NCBI GenBank assembly: GCA_001566295.1
Contig: KQ964246.1
Span: forward strand, 682,001 to 746,000
From: Microdochium bolleyi
Taxonomy: Eukaryota > Ascomycota > Sordariomycetes > Xylariales > Microdochiaceae
Direction of reading: 5' to 3'
Length of the DNA stretch: 64,000 nucleotides
The notes under the pieces were generated by a model, which searched no databases, had not been told where the DNA came from, and saw only the letters and a list, made by a program, of their open reading frames with translations. The translations under genes and the position numbers were made by a program. Shown here one piece after another: positions 1 through 11,580 of the stretch (positions are counted from its first letter, which is position 1; each line of letters starts with the position of its first letter).

Positions 1-1517
1 GAGCAATCTCTCCGGCGGGACACGGGAATGCAGGAACAGCCCCAACCCACTTGGCTCCCGATCCAGGCCTGCTGCGCTTACCCTGACCTTACTCTTAGTC
101 TCCACGGGTTGTCTCAGCGTTCTGCTTTCAACAAGCGCGCGCCCTGCCACGTGCCCACCAGGGTAGACTTTGGCAACGTTGGCGCCACACGCGCGCGCAA
201 AGCAGAACCGATCCCTGATCCCTCGCCTGTAGCCCGATCTGCCCGCTGTGCTCCGAGTGAAGCCCACGGCCGAGAGATCGGGGGAGCCTGGGACGTTGCG
301 GCACTCGTGGCTTGGGGGATCGACCCTCGGGGATCAACCTTGGGGGATCGACCTATGCCGCATCCGCTCTGAGAGATGAAAAAACCCCAACAAGGGATGA
401 ATCGTGATAGTTACTGGCGGTTGATGGACCGGGTCAATCTCGTCCTTCCATTTGCGGCCTCGGCGGGACTACTATACAAACCGTCCGCGCGTCCCCATTA
501 TCACACATTCTCACTACTAGATCATTTTCACACTGGAGGCAAGTGCTGCTAATGCCATAGCCACGTTGCGGCCCTGACTCGGGACCGATCTATCAACATT
601 CGCAGTTCATGGCAGGATCTCGGACTGGTCAACATTTCCAGCAGCGTCATGTGTCGTCAAGAGTTATCTCTAGTGTGAGTTTGTGCAGTCTTACATCCAG
701 TCCCTCTCTCACAGACACAGCACATGGCATCCTTGGCTCTATCCTCTTTCTCTTCGCGCTATAAAGTAAAAAGGTGGCGTACATACAGGGAGCACGTTGC
801 AATTGAATTGCGCTGCACTCTCCTCCGCGAAGACTGTCGGTATCGTCCGTCCATAGACGGGCGAGATCACGATTATCTAACCCCAGCCTCGCGTGGCTTG
901 ACAACAACCACCGACCGTATCATGCTTGATGTGACTCTGGATAATTCCAGAGACAGGCCAGGCGGATGCTTCTTGGCTGATCCTGAAGTCTCTCCGCGAA
1001 CAGCATGAGCACGCACGTCATGCAGACGCACGCGGCTGTTACTGCAGTAGCCACCTAGTCACAACATTCCGCATAGTAGCTCGCCCCAGCAATCACTGTT
1101 CAATGCGTTGGAGAAAGTCTTGGTGTTTGTGGATTCACGCAGACTGAAACTCAGCCGCGCCACAAGAAGAAAAACGTCTTTGGAATTGTTCAAGACGTAA
1201 AATGCTGACTTGTGATATACCAACATCCTGACATTCTGGTGTTGTTCAAAATGGTCCCGTAGAAACCCAACGTGCCCAAGTATTGGCTACCGTGGTAGTG
1301 TGACGCCCGAGATGATACCCTTTGGGAAAGAAAACCGAAATGACTTTGCGATGTGAATGATGCAATTTGAGGTATCGTGGAAAAAGTAGGAGGGAGAATG
1401 CACAGGCTGTTTCGTGTGCACTGGTGGCCACGACCAAAGGTTGCTAGACCGTGGCGGAATGAAAAGGAAAAGGCTTAAAAAGAATGGCCAGAAGCTCTGC
1501 GAGGAAGAAGAGGGCTC
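1..1517. other. intergenic, no gene recognised
   Basis: Only short overlapping open frames without recognisable protein character occur here on both strands. No splice-joined gene could be built. Confidence 0.5.
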
Positions 1518-1818
1518 TCACGGGCTGGCGGCGCCGTGGCTCGAGGTCCGGTCGCTGTCGGCCTGGGAGACGTCCGAGTCACGGCGGGTCTGCTGGTCGC
1601 GTGTCCTGAAGACGAAAGCCTCTGGTTTTGACTTTTGAGAACCAAAAGAACAAAGTCAGCTTGGGACCATACTGGTGGTTGAGAACGAGTCTGGTGGGTG
1701 CGGAGTGCCTTACCTCGATCGGGGTGGCGGGCGCCTGGTACTCGCTGGGGCCCTTGTTCATGGCGGACTCGTCAATGTAGTACCGCGGGCGGGTTCTGGG
1801 GACCTTGTAGGCGGGCAT
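1518..1818 (-). CDS. small disordered hypothetical protein, two exons
   Basis: The function is not recognised. Exon 1 (1818-1714) encodes 35 residues starting MPAYKVPRTRPRYYIDES. It ends at a GTAAGG donor. An intron of 82 bases leads to exon 2 (1631-1518), whose 37 residues end in SDRTSSHGAASP and TGA. The joined product is 72 aa, hydrophilic, rich in Arg, Asp, Ser and Gln, with no membrane segment or signal peptide. The ATG context (CACAATGCC) and the CA-rich leader upstream look like a genuine fungal 5' end. The first exon alone runs into intron sequence, so a plain frame scan shows a misleading 123-aa reading. An alternative acceptor nearer TTCAG at 1610 would give a shorter tail. The exon 2 composition favours the chosen join. 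Confidence 0.55.
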
Positions 1819-3118
1819 TGTGGGAGTTGTGGTGGTGGTTTTGTGTCTTTGGTTCTTTGTGACGGCGATGGCCAGGGCAGAACAGTCTGGCGTGGAGGTT
1901 GTCTTATAGTAGTAGGACAGAGGGGAAGGAGAGGGGTGTGACAATGACACAATGTGGCACTAGAGCTGGGGCAGTCGGAATTATAGCCGAGGGAGCTGGG
2001 AGGAGAGGGGAAGCTTTATACAGAGAGAGATGCCGAGATGGTGTGGACATGGACGTGTGTGCGTGTCTCTGTTGGAGAGCGCCGACTTGTCGAGCATCGA
2101 GTGACTGCATCGAGGCACATGACAGACGCCCCCTCCGGGCAAAATCGGGCGGTGGCCATGGTACGTACCCGCGGCGCGCGGCACGCGACACCGAGCGAGC
2201 GTCTCCATGCCGAGCCCCCCGAGCGGGGTCTGCCCACCAGAGCCTGCCTGCGATCTTCAGGTACATGGCCGCCGACGGCCTCGAGCGCCGCGTCTTACGT
2301 ACTGGCGGCCCACGCCGGACCCAGCCCGACAGTCCCATCATCACGTCATGGGCCACAGCACAGTCGTCCCACGTCGGCCCTGACGACACAATACTAGCAA
2401 AAGTGGGCAAGTCGCGACTCGTTCTTCTCGAAGGACATGCAGCACAGTGGAAGAAGACGAAAAGGCATCCCGGCTCAGAGATTTCCCACATCTTTGTTCC
2501 CTTCCAGGGTTGAGGCGTGGACAACCCGATGTATCTCCCCCCACAGCGCCCGGGAACAACCCTTCCTTCTGCCCGGCCGGCTGGCTCTCCCGACGTCAAC
2601 CGCCCTGGCCCCGGCCGGCATACACAGCATCAGCCGCATACTAGTCATCATGTGTCTTTGTTGCACGAGTATACGCATGCCTCGTTCCAGTTTCTCCCGT
2701 TCTCCCTTTTGCTCTTTTGCACAGCAAATCTTGTTTGTTACCCTAGGGGATGAATGCCAGAAACCCGCAAGGCCTAGCCCATGAAGCTCGTATGTGAATA
2801 AATAGTGACAAATGAATCGAACCACACAACGCGGTCAACAGCTTTTCTGCATACCGCCCCGTGTCTCGCCTTCCCACAATCCGCCCTGACAGCGAGCTCG
2901 TACACTCCCTCCCCTCGCCTTGCCCTATCCGACATCGTCGGCCTGTACAGCTTGCTTGCAAAGATGTCGGGTGCCGGTGTGCCAGAGTGCTGTCATCCAC
3001 TTCGGAGCGTACCGAGAAGGGAACGCACACTTTCCCGATCCTCTTCCTCTTTCCTCCCTCTCTTTTCTCCGACCAGGGGAGACATCTGGGCTTTTCCCGC
3101 CTTTTTGCCCCCCCTTTC
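1819..3118. other. intergenic, no gene recognised
   Basis: This interval lies upstream of the 72-aa gene and downstream of the LPMO gene. Several long overlapping frames around 1900-2600 are open on both strands at once, but they lack codon character or a recognisable domain. Confidence 0.5.
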
Positions 3119-4069
3119 TTAACCAGAGAAGACGGCCGGGCCGGGGATGGTGTACGAGTTGAACCCGTTGCCCCAGATGTCGACCTTGATGCCCGGGTCG
3201 TTGGCGTTGTACGCGCCAGGGAACGTCACGCCCGCCGGGTTGGCCGAGCCGCCGCCAGTGACGGTGATTTGCTAGATAGTAAGAAGAGGAAAAAGTCAGC
3301 GCCATTTGGTCGATTTCCTTATTTATCCCTCCTCTTTTCCACGGCACAAGAATCCCTGGGGTGGGGAAAAAGGACGATCCCCCCATGGAAAAAGAAGAAG
3401 AAAAAAAACTCACGTAGCAAGACATGTAGAATTGCGCACCGCCCGCCTGGCCGGCGGCATGCAGCGCAATCGTCTCGGCGCGGAGCAGGTAGTCACCCGG
3501 GGCGATGCTGCTCGGGATCTTGAGATTCTGCTTGCCGCAGCCCTTGTTGAGGCCGTCGTTGCCCCAGGTCTTGGTGGCGGCGTTGTAGCCCAGCTCAAAG
3601 ATCTTGAACCACTTGCCGGACCCGGAGTCGGTGCTCGAGTCCGACACCTTGGACAGGTACACCATGACGGGGCCGAAGTGGTTGCCGCCGATCCCCTCGT
3701 TGGCGCAGCTCCGGTCGTTGAACTGCTGGTGCATCTCGACCGTGACGCTGGCGCCCGCGGGGATACTGCACTTGGACGCGGCGGCGCCGCGGTTCGCGTT
3801 GCATCGCAGGTCGTTGGTGTTGACGCTCGTCACGGGGCTGTTGGAGTTCTGGGTATTGGGGAAGCACGACAAAGTCAGTACTATGTCATCTTTTATACTC
3901 GCCCGCCGCCACCGCCGCCACGGCGGATCATGGGGTCGCTACGAACCGGGAGCCTAGCACACGAGGTGCCCTTGTCGACGCCGTTGACCCAGAGCTGCTG
4001 GAAGGTCGCGTGCGAGGACACGGAGGTGGCGAGGGCCGCGGCGGCCATGAAGATGTCGGTGGTTCTCAT
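3119..4069 (-). CDS. AA9 lytic polysaccharide monooxygenase (GH61-type), secreted
   Basis: Copper-dependent oxidative cleavage of cellulose or related glucans outside the cell is the family role. There are three exons: 4069-3947, 3848-3414 and 3271-3119, with introns of 98 and 142 bases. The product is 236 aa. A signal peptide of 19 residues (MRTTDIFMAAAALATSVSS) is followed directly by His20, the N-terminal copper ligand of the mature enzyme, then ATFQQLWVNGVDKGTSCARLP. His98 in GGNHFGPVMVYLSKV is the second copper ligand. His171, Gln180 and axial Tyr182 in GGAQFYMSCY complete the active site. The end at AVFSG leaves a single catalytic domain with no linker and no CBM1, which is a common AA9 size. 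The exact substrate cannot be read from sequence. A TATA-like box and a GA/GT repeat lie upstream. Confidence 0.93.
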
Positions 4070-4106
4070 GATGGCTGTAAGTTCACAAGAAGGCTTGCGA
4101 TGTTGT

Positions 4107-4132
4107 AGAGAGAGAGAGAGTGTGTGTGTGTG
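4107..4132. repeat. (AG)n(TG)n microsatellite
   Basis: Seven AG units are followed by six TG units, 38 to 63 bases upstream of the LPMO start codon. The repeat is therefore in its 5' leader or core promoter. Length variation here could alter expression, but that is inference. Confidence 0.8.
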
Positions 4133-4210
4133 CAGAAAAGGGAGTGCTCAGTACTGAAACCGATGAGGACTCTAGATCAAGTCGTGGACAGAAGGGCGAT
4201 CCCTTGTGGA

Positions 4211-4218
4211 CTTATATA
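4211..4218 (-). promoter_or_regulatory. TATA-like box of the LPMO gene
   Basis: On the minus strand the sequence reads TATATAAG, about 145 bases before the LPMO ATG. This is a canonical TATA form at a plausible distance. It is positional evidence only. Confidence 0.4.
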
Positions 4219-4898
4219 CCTGATGTCCTCTAATGACGATGAGACAGAGCCTCCAAGTCACGCATCAAACTGCCGTCTGTTTAGAGACGCGGGTATATCC
4301 TCTCGCACACCACTTCGGCAGATGATCGACCATGCAGATGCATACGCTTACCAGCCAGAAGCATCACGGAGGCGCTCGGCTGCGGCGGTAGCGCATCCCT
4401 CGCCCACGCAGGTGGACCGGCGCGGCGGAAGCACGGGAACGTCGTCGTGGCGTGGCAATGCGACCCCAGGTCAATGAAACAGAGGTGACAGCAAGTTTCA
4501 GACAGAACGATTGGTCCCCACGAGACGATCGGTCCGTGCCAAGAGCCAACGAGCGCCGGAGCTGCTTTGTTTCTGCATCGCGTACAAGGGGCAGAGGGGA
4601 GGCTGCCCAATCCGGCAACCGGAGTAAACCTCCGCAGTGCCTGGGGTATATTGCGGCCTTATCCACCACCCGGAACTGCGGGCGATCTGGCGAGGGCGCT
4701 CAAATGAATAGCATACAGTCTTAAGTCCAGCTACGGTATATCGCAGCGTGCTACATAGCCTGGCAGTGCTGTCACGATGACCCCCACCCCACTCTCACCC
4801 CAGTGGCTTGGCTTCGGGAACTCGACAACGTCGTCCCGGGTCACCAGTGGATCGCATGTAGGTCGAGCAGCTCGTCAATGACAAGGCTCTGGTTTGCT
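4219..4898. other. intergenic between LPMO and AP-3 beta
   Basis: This holds the LPMO upstream region and the AP-3 beta 3' flank. No additional gene is supported. Confidence 0.5.
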
Positions 4899-7367
4899 TC
4901 ATTTACTCAAGAACCCCTCTAACTCATCAGCATCGTCGTCCTCGGATGACTCATCATCGGAATCCTCGTCTTCCTCCTCTACGTCCTCGTCAGTCTCTTC
5001 CTCCTCTTCGTCGTCATCTTCGTCGTCTTCATCTTCCCCTTCTTCCTCTTCCTCTTCCTCCTCCTCTTCAGAAGCGCTCTCGGCGAGCCAGTCGTCCAGA
5101 GTCTTTCCTCCAGCGCCATTGCTCTTCGTCGCCACGGGTTGTGGGGCCTCTCCCAGGATCTCGGAAGCCGGGACGGCACGACCCTTCTGCCCATACTCTG
5201 ATGGGGCGCTCTCGGCTCCTCGAAGACTGGGATCAGGTTCCTGACCGTCTTGCACCCAGGGTGGTAGTGGCTGATACCCTTTGAGAGGATGCACGCCACC
5301 GCCGCCTGCGAGCACGAGCGCAGAAGAGCCGAGAACGAAACCTTTTCTTGTTTCTGAAGGGCTTGGTGCTTGTGGTGCTGGCTTGGGTGCGAGAAGCATG
5401 AGCGTGGCGAGCTGCGGAACACCTAATAAGGCTTTATAAAGTCGAGTGCGGTCTCTCAGGTCATATGAAGTATCATATCGGACCAGCTGCACCACGTAGT
5501 CCCATAACCTTGTGATCGGGTGTACCTCGGTGAATGCTTCCGTCATGGCGTCGTCACCATCTGCCTCTTTCGACTTCGCTGTTTCGGCTTCTCGATTTAT
5601 GTGATGCAGGTAGACCTTGGCGGCGAGCAGGACGATCTGGCGCTTGGCAATCTCGGACTCGTCCGCGAAGCCTTTCAGCAGGATCCTCAGCACATCGGCA
5701 GCGATATTGTTCTCCGCATCTAGCCCGGAGAACTCTCCGACTAGCCAGACAATGGTTGCGCGCGCTTGGGGATCCGTTGCAGAATCCAAATTCTTGGCAA
5801 GTCTGATCACTGTGCGCACATGAGCCTCGGGGTCCTGTTGAATCAAATGCCGAATCACCGTCAACGACTCGGCGGCAAGGGTTCCATCCAGGCTGGTGAT
5901 CTGCCCGAGAAGCAGCCGCATGCAGCGCGCGGTCGTCGAATGATCTGCCTGTGCACATCGACCAATGGCGCGGACAGCTTCACGTACCAGCGCCTTATCT
6001 GTGCCGCCGCAGAAATGCTCCAGCTCGTTTAAGATGAGACTCTTTGTGTGCGCTGAGCTGTGAGGGAAGATGAGGGTGAGAACCTCTAGCTTCAGCTCCC
6101 ACACCGGAGCTGGATCCGTGGCTCGAACGAGAAAGTGCGAGGCATATTTGGCGAAAGAGGTCGGGTGGTCCAGGCAGACGGCCACAATATTGTAAAGAGC
6201 CACCTGTTGGATATCCTGAGGACCCCGAACGAGCGCCACAAGCGGTCCCACCGCTGCTTTGGTGTACTCAGGTGTGCCGATCTCGCTGTAACATCGCACA
6301 ACAGCAATGACGACCGCCGAGTTGCGACTCTGTAGCAATGGCTTGATGCCGTTCAGGAGCAACGAGAGATCAGGATCGAGAACAACAACCCGCTCCTCGT
6401 CCTCAGCTTCGTTGGCTCCACTCGTCGAATCGCCGTAAAAGTCTTGCAGGTCTGCAGACTTATTTTGTGTCTTGACGGTGCGTGTCCTCCGCGGAAAGCA
6501 CCTGCGTGCGTATGAGGTCATCATCCTCAGCACAGCAAGCTGACTCCACTCATCCATGTCGACAATCTTCTTGACAAGGCCTCTGTAATGCTTGTGTATC
6601 AGGTCGATCCTCTCAGGGCAGATGTCCAGGTAGGCAGAGACGGCGGCCCCGGCTACGTAGTACTGCTTGTCACCCAGCAACGTGCTCATGTGTTCGAGGA
6701 GCTGAGGCAAGGTGGTCGGTTCGAGCCGGTAGCATTTGGGAATGGCGAGGGCCGCGGCTTTCCGCACATGGGGCGACATATCGCCGACGCCCTTTTTGAT
6801 GGCCAGCGACACTATTTGGCTGATCACGGGCACTTTGATGCCTGACATCGTGCGTAGCGCCAGGGCTCGTACTTGAGGGTTCGAGTCGGACAACGATTTC
6901 TGAATCGTATTGATCGACAGGAGAGCCAGGTCGGGCTCTTGTTCGGCGTGGTGGATAAGGTAGATGTAGACGAGCTTTTTGATCTCGAAGCTCGGCGATG
7001 CGACGTTCTTGACGACCGAGGAGAATAACGGCAGCGTCTTTTGCTGGCGGTACATCATCTGCAATGGGGCGGCAGTACGCAGGTCAGTGCCTAGTTCCGG
7101 CTGGAGCTTCCACCAGTACGACACCTACCGAGATGACCCGGCGAAGCCCATCGAGGACCTCGCGCTCATTGCGACTGTCCAACAGCTTCTTGAGCTGCGC
7201 TGTGGGGAGCGCCCGCGAGGTTGTGGTCGAGCGGACGCTCCGCGCCGCTTGGGCTGCTTCGAGGGTGAGATCGCGGGCTGGACCATGTCAGTGCGGGTCC
7301 CACAGCAGGTGTCTGAGGGAAACTGACCATTCTCGAGCAGAGTCGAGATGCGCGATATTGACTCCAT
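4899..7367 (-). CDS. APL6: AP-3 complex subunit beta (beta-3 adaptin)
   Basis: This is the large subunit of the AP-3 adaptor, which sorts cargo from Golgi or endosomes to the vacuole. Three exons: 7367-7328 (MESISRISTLLEN), 7277-7129 and 7058-4899. The junctions restore the conserved stretch from ARDLTLEAAQAARSVRS through LDGLRRVIS into MMYRQQKTLPLFSSVVKNV. The product is 782 aa. The adaptin N-terminal alpha-solenoid fills most of residues 30-600, with hallmark blocks such as KKLVYIYLIHHAEQEPDLAL and DKQYYVAGAAVSAYLDICPE. The C-terminus (about 724-782) is an almost unbroken Asp/Glu/Ser tract ending LEGFLSK, so the appendage (ear) domain of animal beta-3 is absent, as is usual for fungal APL6. 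The first two exons are short and easily missed: the third exon has its own in-frame ATGs. Confidence 0.95.
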
Positions 7368-7795
7368 GGTGCTGGCAGCGTAGAGCAGACACGACCTGCT
7401 GGGGTCGCGTGTTCCTGTTGCCGCTGTGCAGTGTGGGCGCTGATGATGCGGTGGGTTTGGCGGGGTGCAGCTCCAGAGAGCTTGCTCCAGGCGAACCAAA
7501 GCCGGTGGATGGCATGTCGTCAATCCGTGTGCCTGGCAGACAGGGGCAATTCGGACAGGACCTTCGAGATCTCCCAGCAATACACTGTCCGACTTTCTAG
7601 CCTTCATCGTGAATTGACCATGTGCACCCGATCTTGCATGCCAAACTGGGAAACACCCATCTTCTCGACCTTCACTTGACCAGATCGCACCAGCACCTCG
7701 TCTCAGACCAGATCTCTCCAGAGATCTGTCACGAAAATGATCGAGCCACCGCCCACTGAGAAGCAACATCCTCAACTTCAAACAAACACCGCACC
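7368..7795. promoter_or_regulatory. divergent promoter region, AP-3 beta / 339-aa protein
   Basis: A gap of 428 bases separates two start codons pointing away from each other. It must hold both promoters unless the two are co-regulated. No clear TATA box was seen. Confidence 0.45.
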
Positions 7796-8815
7796 ATGAC
7801 GACCTGCGTGCTCTTGTCCCCGGCCCTACCGTCGGAGCTGCTGGCTTACATGCTGAAGCACCATCACACAACACCGACGACACTCATAATATGCTCATCC
7901 CGCGCAGACTTTGTCGCCGGTCTCCTGAGTGAGGTCGTACATGATGCCAAGATCGCTCAGAAGAAGGTCCAGCCTGTGATCAACGCTGCCAATGCTGCTC
8001 GTCCCGGCCTTGCGCCACAGAACACAGGACGTGGCAACGCCACCAGGGCAGGTCGCGATGATGCCCATGAACAGGCGACCACCTGGTCAAGTGCAGACTA
8101 CATCCGCGACAACCACCCGCACCTCGTCACCTCACCCCTCCACCAGCTTGTCACGTCTCGGCACATCCACACGTTGTACATGCCCACAGCCACCCACTTG
8201 CGGGCCTACCTCTCTGTCGCCTCTGCGACGCCGTCTTCGTCCACTCACCCCCGACGCGGAGGTGAGGCCGGAGACCGCCCGGCCGCCCTGCCCGAAGCAA
8301 CAGTAAGCAGCGACGGCGGCACAACGGTCATCTACGGCTTTCTAGACCTGCACCGCGGCACCAGCGAGTGGAGCGCGCAGGGCCTGTCACACTCGTCCTC
8401 CACACTCGTCGAGTATGCACACCAGCTCGGCCTGGAGCATATCGCTCTCATCGAGCCAGCCGGCGGTCGAGGCAGCGAGCATTTGCCATCGTGGCACGAT
8501 CATGATGAGCACCAAGAGAGCTTCAAAGGCTACCATCGACGGGGCTCCCTCGTCGACGAGGAGGACGACGATGGCGGCTGCGCCACGGCTTCTCCCCGGG
8601 CAGGCGATCTGGACACCGGCGAGGCTCCGCGCAGGAGGGGACTTGCTCTCGAGGGCTTGTTGGCGGAGAATGTGCCCCTGCTGACGGGTGGCGGCAACAC
8701 GCTGCGCAAGCTGGGCCTCGACAGCGACGAGCCCGGTTGGGCTGGCAGAACCGTGGAAGTCGGTCGCGTGCTGAAGCGCTGGTTCCGGTTCCAGCAAGCG
8801 GAGTGGGCCCTATGA
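7796..8815 (+). CDS. conserved-looking hypothetical protein, 339 aa
   Basis: I could not assign this intronless 339-aa protein. The N-terminus (TTCVLLSPALPSELLAYML) and LIICSSRADFVAGLL at about 30-45 look like alternating strands and helices of a compact domain. Residues about 176-190 (TTVIYGFLDLHRGTSEWS) resemble a buried beta-strand ending in acidic residues, like a Walker B region. A RecA-fold, ATP-site-degenerate protein (Elp6-like or Shu-complex-like) is one possibility, but no P-loop is visible. The segment around 235-285 is acidic and disordered. The C-terminus (VGRVLKRWFRFQQAEWAL) is a basic amphipathic helix. It diverges from AP-3 beta and converges with NUF2. Confidence 0.75.
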   Translation: MTTCVLLSPALPSELLAYMLKHHHTTPTTLIICSSRADFVAGLLSEVVHDAKIAQKKVQPVINAANAARPGLAPQNTGRGNATRAGRDDAHEQATTWSSADYIRDNHPHLVTSPLHQLVTSRHIHTLYMPTATHLRAYLSVASATPSSSTHPRRGGEAGDRPAALPEATVSSDGGTTVIYGFLDLHRGTSEWSAQGLSHSSSTLVEYAHQLGLEHIALIEPAGGRGSEHLPSWHDHDEHQESFKGYHRRGSLVDEEDDDGGCATASPRAGDLDTGEAPRRRGLALEGLLAENVPLLTGGGNTLRKLGLDSDEPGWAGRTVEVGRVLKRWFRFQQAEWAL

Positions 8816-9065
8816 CATGAGGCTTTCACGTGTGCACATGGCAATGCATGGCGTAGAGAATCTGGCATTGGCAAAGCCTGCCGCCATCGCACATTTAAAG
8901 CATACACCCAAAACCCCATATCCATAGAACACCATTGAAAATCAAACAGCCCTCCCGACAACGCCTGGTATCCGTGGTATCTAGCATCTCTTTCCCATCA
9001 TGAGCACGTCAAAAAAGCACATTGTGAACAAGTCGACCTGGAGAGAAGTCTCCGTCGCAATCTTC

Positions 9066-10534
9066 CTACATCATAATCGCCTGCTCCATCTCGGTGATGT
9101 AGAGCTTGATGTGGGACTCCATCTTGAGGAACTCGTCGTGCGCGGCGCGCACCTCGTTCTCAATGTTCTCCTTGAGATCAAGCATCTGCAGCGTAGCAAC
9201 TGTGTCAGCAGCGGTGCAGTGAAAAGCCCATAAAGTGCAGACACCATGAACGAACATACCTTCTTCTCCGTCTGCTCGATACGCACCCGCCGCCGCTCAA
9301 TCTCGGTACCCTTTTCTGCCCGCTCCTCGGTGAGCTTTTTGTGCAGCGCGCGCAGCTCTTCAAGCCTCTCTCTAGCCTCCTGGGCCTTCTCTCGGCTCTG
9401 GTCACGTAGGCGCTCCGTCCGCTCGTTCCACTTCGACAGCTGCCTCTCGAGCAGCGCCTGCGTGCGCTCAACCTCGCGCACGTTGTTGCCGCGTTCCGAC
9501 AGCGCGTCTCTTTGCTTGGCGTTCCGCACACTCTCCTCCTCCTCTTTTGTGAGCTCCGTCTGGATCTCGTCGAGCAGCTTGATGCACGAGGCGACGTCCG
9601 TGGCTATCACGCCAAACGAGTCTGTCGATGTCTGCAGCGCTCTTGCACGGCGGTCGAGCGAGTCGATGTGCGCCTTGTCCGCGCTCAGAGTGTTGTTGAG
9701 CTCCGTCAGGCTGTTCTGAAGGTTCGTAGGGCTCTGCAGCGTATACGGCCGGAGCTTGGCGCTCTCCTGCTTGAGCATCATCTTGTCGGCCGTCTTCTGC
9801 TCCAGGCGCTGCGTCAGCTGGCCCTTCTTGTCCTTTGCTTCCTCGAGCCGCGCGGCGACCTTTTCCTGGTTGTACCGCAGCTCGAGCAGCGTTTTTTTCA
9901 GCTCGTCGTTGCGCGCCGTCTTCTCGCGGACCTGCGCCTCCATGGCCCGACGGTTGTGCTTCATCTCCTCTAGCCGCGCCTGCATATCCTGGTTCTCGCC
10001 GTAGAGGCTCTCGATACGAGACTTTGTCTCCTCGGCCTTGTTGAAGTGCTCGTCGATGACATTGGTCTGACTCTCGCGGAAGCGCACAAAGTTGATGAGG
10101 TAGCTGAAGATTTTGACGAGGCGGTCGTGCGTAGGCTTGTAAAGGTCGGTGAAGCTGAAGTCGGTGATGCCCGTCTCGAGCAGCAGGCGGCGCAACGAGA
10201 CATAGAAGCCCATGAGGTTGCGCGTGTCCGGGGGAACCACGTCAGCGTACTCGCCGCAGACGTCCTCGGCGGCGGCGCGCATCGCGGGCTCGATGCTGTC
10301 GCGAGTCGCGTTGAGCAGCAGCTCGGCGAACCACTCAAAGATCATCTGCACCTGCAGCGGATTGGGCTTCTGCAGGTCCTGCACGGTAAAAGGGATGCCG
10401 ATGTCTGTTATGCAGCCGACAATCTCCTTGTCCGGGAGCCGCATGAAGGCGTCGGCCTCCTCCTCCTTTTTGCGGGCGCGCGACTGCGCCTGCTGCGCCG
10501 GCGGGATGATGGACATTCGTGGATTGAACGCCAT
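9066..10534 (-). CDS. NUF2: kinetochore protein NUF2 (Ndc80 complex)
   Basis: NUF2 is a subunit of the Ndc80 complex, which links kinetochores to spindle microtubules. Exon 1 (10534-9260) and exon 2 (9185-9066) are joined across a 74-base intron (GTATGT..CTGCAG). The product is 464 aa, the usual size. Residues about 25-155 form the calponin-homology-like head, with FMRLPDKEIVGCITDIGIPF, NPLQVQMIFEWFAELL and MGFYVSLRRLLLETGITDF. From about 165 to the end it is continuous coiled coil rich in Glu, Arg, Lys and Gln. Exon 2 adds the last 39 residues (MLDLKENIENEVRAAHDEF onward). Without the intron the frame would read into an unrelated tail. Confidence 0.95.
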
Positions 10535-11580
10535 GGTTGCAGCTTGACAGTGGTAGGGTGGACAGGGTCTCGGTTTGGGCGTCCTGAAGGCTGAGTGTGT
10601 ATCTCGAGGTCGGGTTGGACGGCGTCGGCGTCGAGGTTGTTGTTGGGCTTGTGCGCCTTGTCATGGTGATTCGAGGTGGGATGGAGTTCAGGGACCTCGG
10701 ACCGTGGATTGGAGCCCTTTGACGCGCAGCCCACTTTCGAAGTAAACAACCAGAAGTGGGGCACGCACATTGATCAGACAACACCTCCGCTCCGCTTCGA
10801 GATACATCGGTGCGCCTGCATGCAGGGTACTCTATGGCGTGCCTGTCCAACGCCTCGAGCTAGAACGCTTGAAAGGTGGGGATGACTCGGTCTTTGAGCC
10901 TTTCCGCACTGCTCCGTCCCGCCCAATGCTCAACGACCGCTCCCTCCCACCTACAACGAGCTACCCATGGCATCATCGAGCAGCTGTGACCGTGGGAAGG
11001 CTGTAAAAAGCACTCCCGTCAAGCACACCCTCCTCCCTCAGCCCAGGCTGGCTGCCTCTTCTTTGCCGACAGATGTCGCAGCCTTGTCCATGCTGGGGGT
11101 GACGCCATGGTTCAGCTCGGCCACGGCGACGCAGGACATGGATCAGCATGCATGTTGGCTCGCAGCCTGCTTGCACACTCGGAGTACTGAGGACCCCCAC
11201 CCCGAGTCCAGGTGCGGCGCCACGGCAGCACCAACAAGGCTCGGACCGCTGCCCTCAGGCCTCGTCTCCTGCCATTGGTGTCTGACGACGACTAACACGG
11301 CCGGGCCCCCGGCTGTCTCATCAGGAACCATGCTCGATCAGCGATTCCTGGCTTGAGGCTGAGAACACCCGCCATTTCCGAGCAGCATGGAGGGTAGGCA
11401 AGGCTGTGGACGCGCTGTCCCACCCGCCAGCTCTGGTCAGGATCAGCCCAACAGAGGCGATAAGAGCGACCTCGTCCCTTCGCCATTTCCCTGGACTAGA
11501 GCATGCTGGGCTCAAAGCAACGCCAGCAACTGTCACTTCGGATCCTAGCTGTACGACCAAGCTTGTATTTTCCCCCGCCG
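10535..11580. other. intergenic, NUF2 / HET gene divergent region
   Basis: About 1 kb separates the divergent NUF2 and HET-domain start codons. No extra gene is supported; the short open frames look random. Confidence 0.5.

Noticed and set aside
1899..2599. Overlapping 204-aa and 231-aa frames on opposite strands
   Set aside because: Both open at once in GC-rich intergenic DNA, no domain, splice logic or start context; at most a leader of the 72-aa gene.
4899..5244. Plus-strand Ser-rich frame of 116 aa
   Set aside because: Antisense of the acidic GAG/GAA tract that encodes the AP-3 beta tail.
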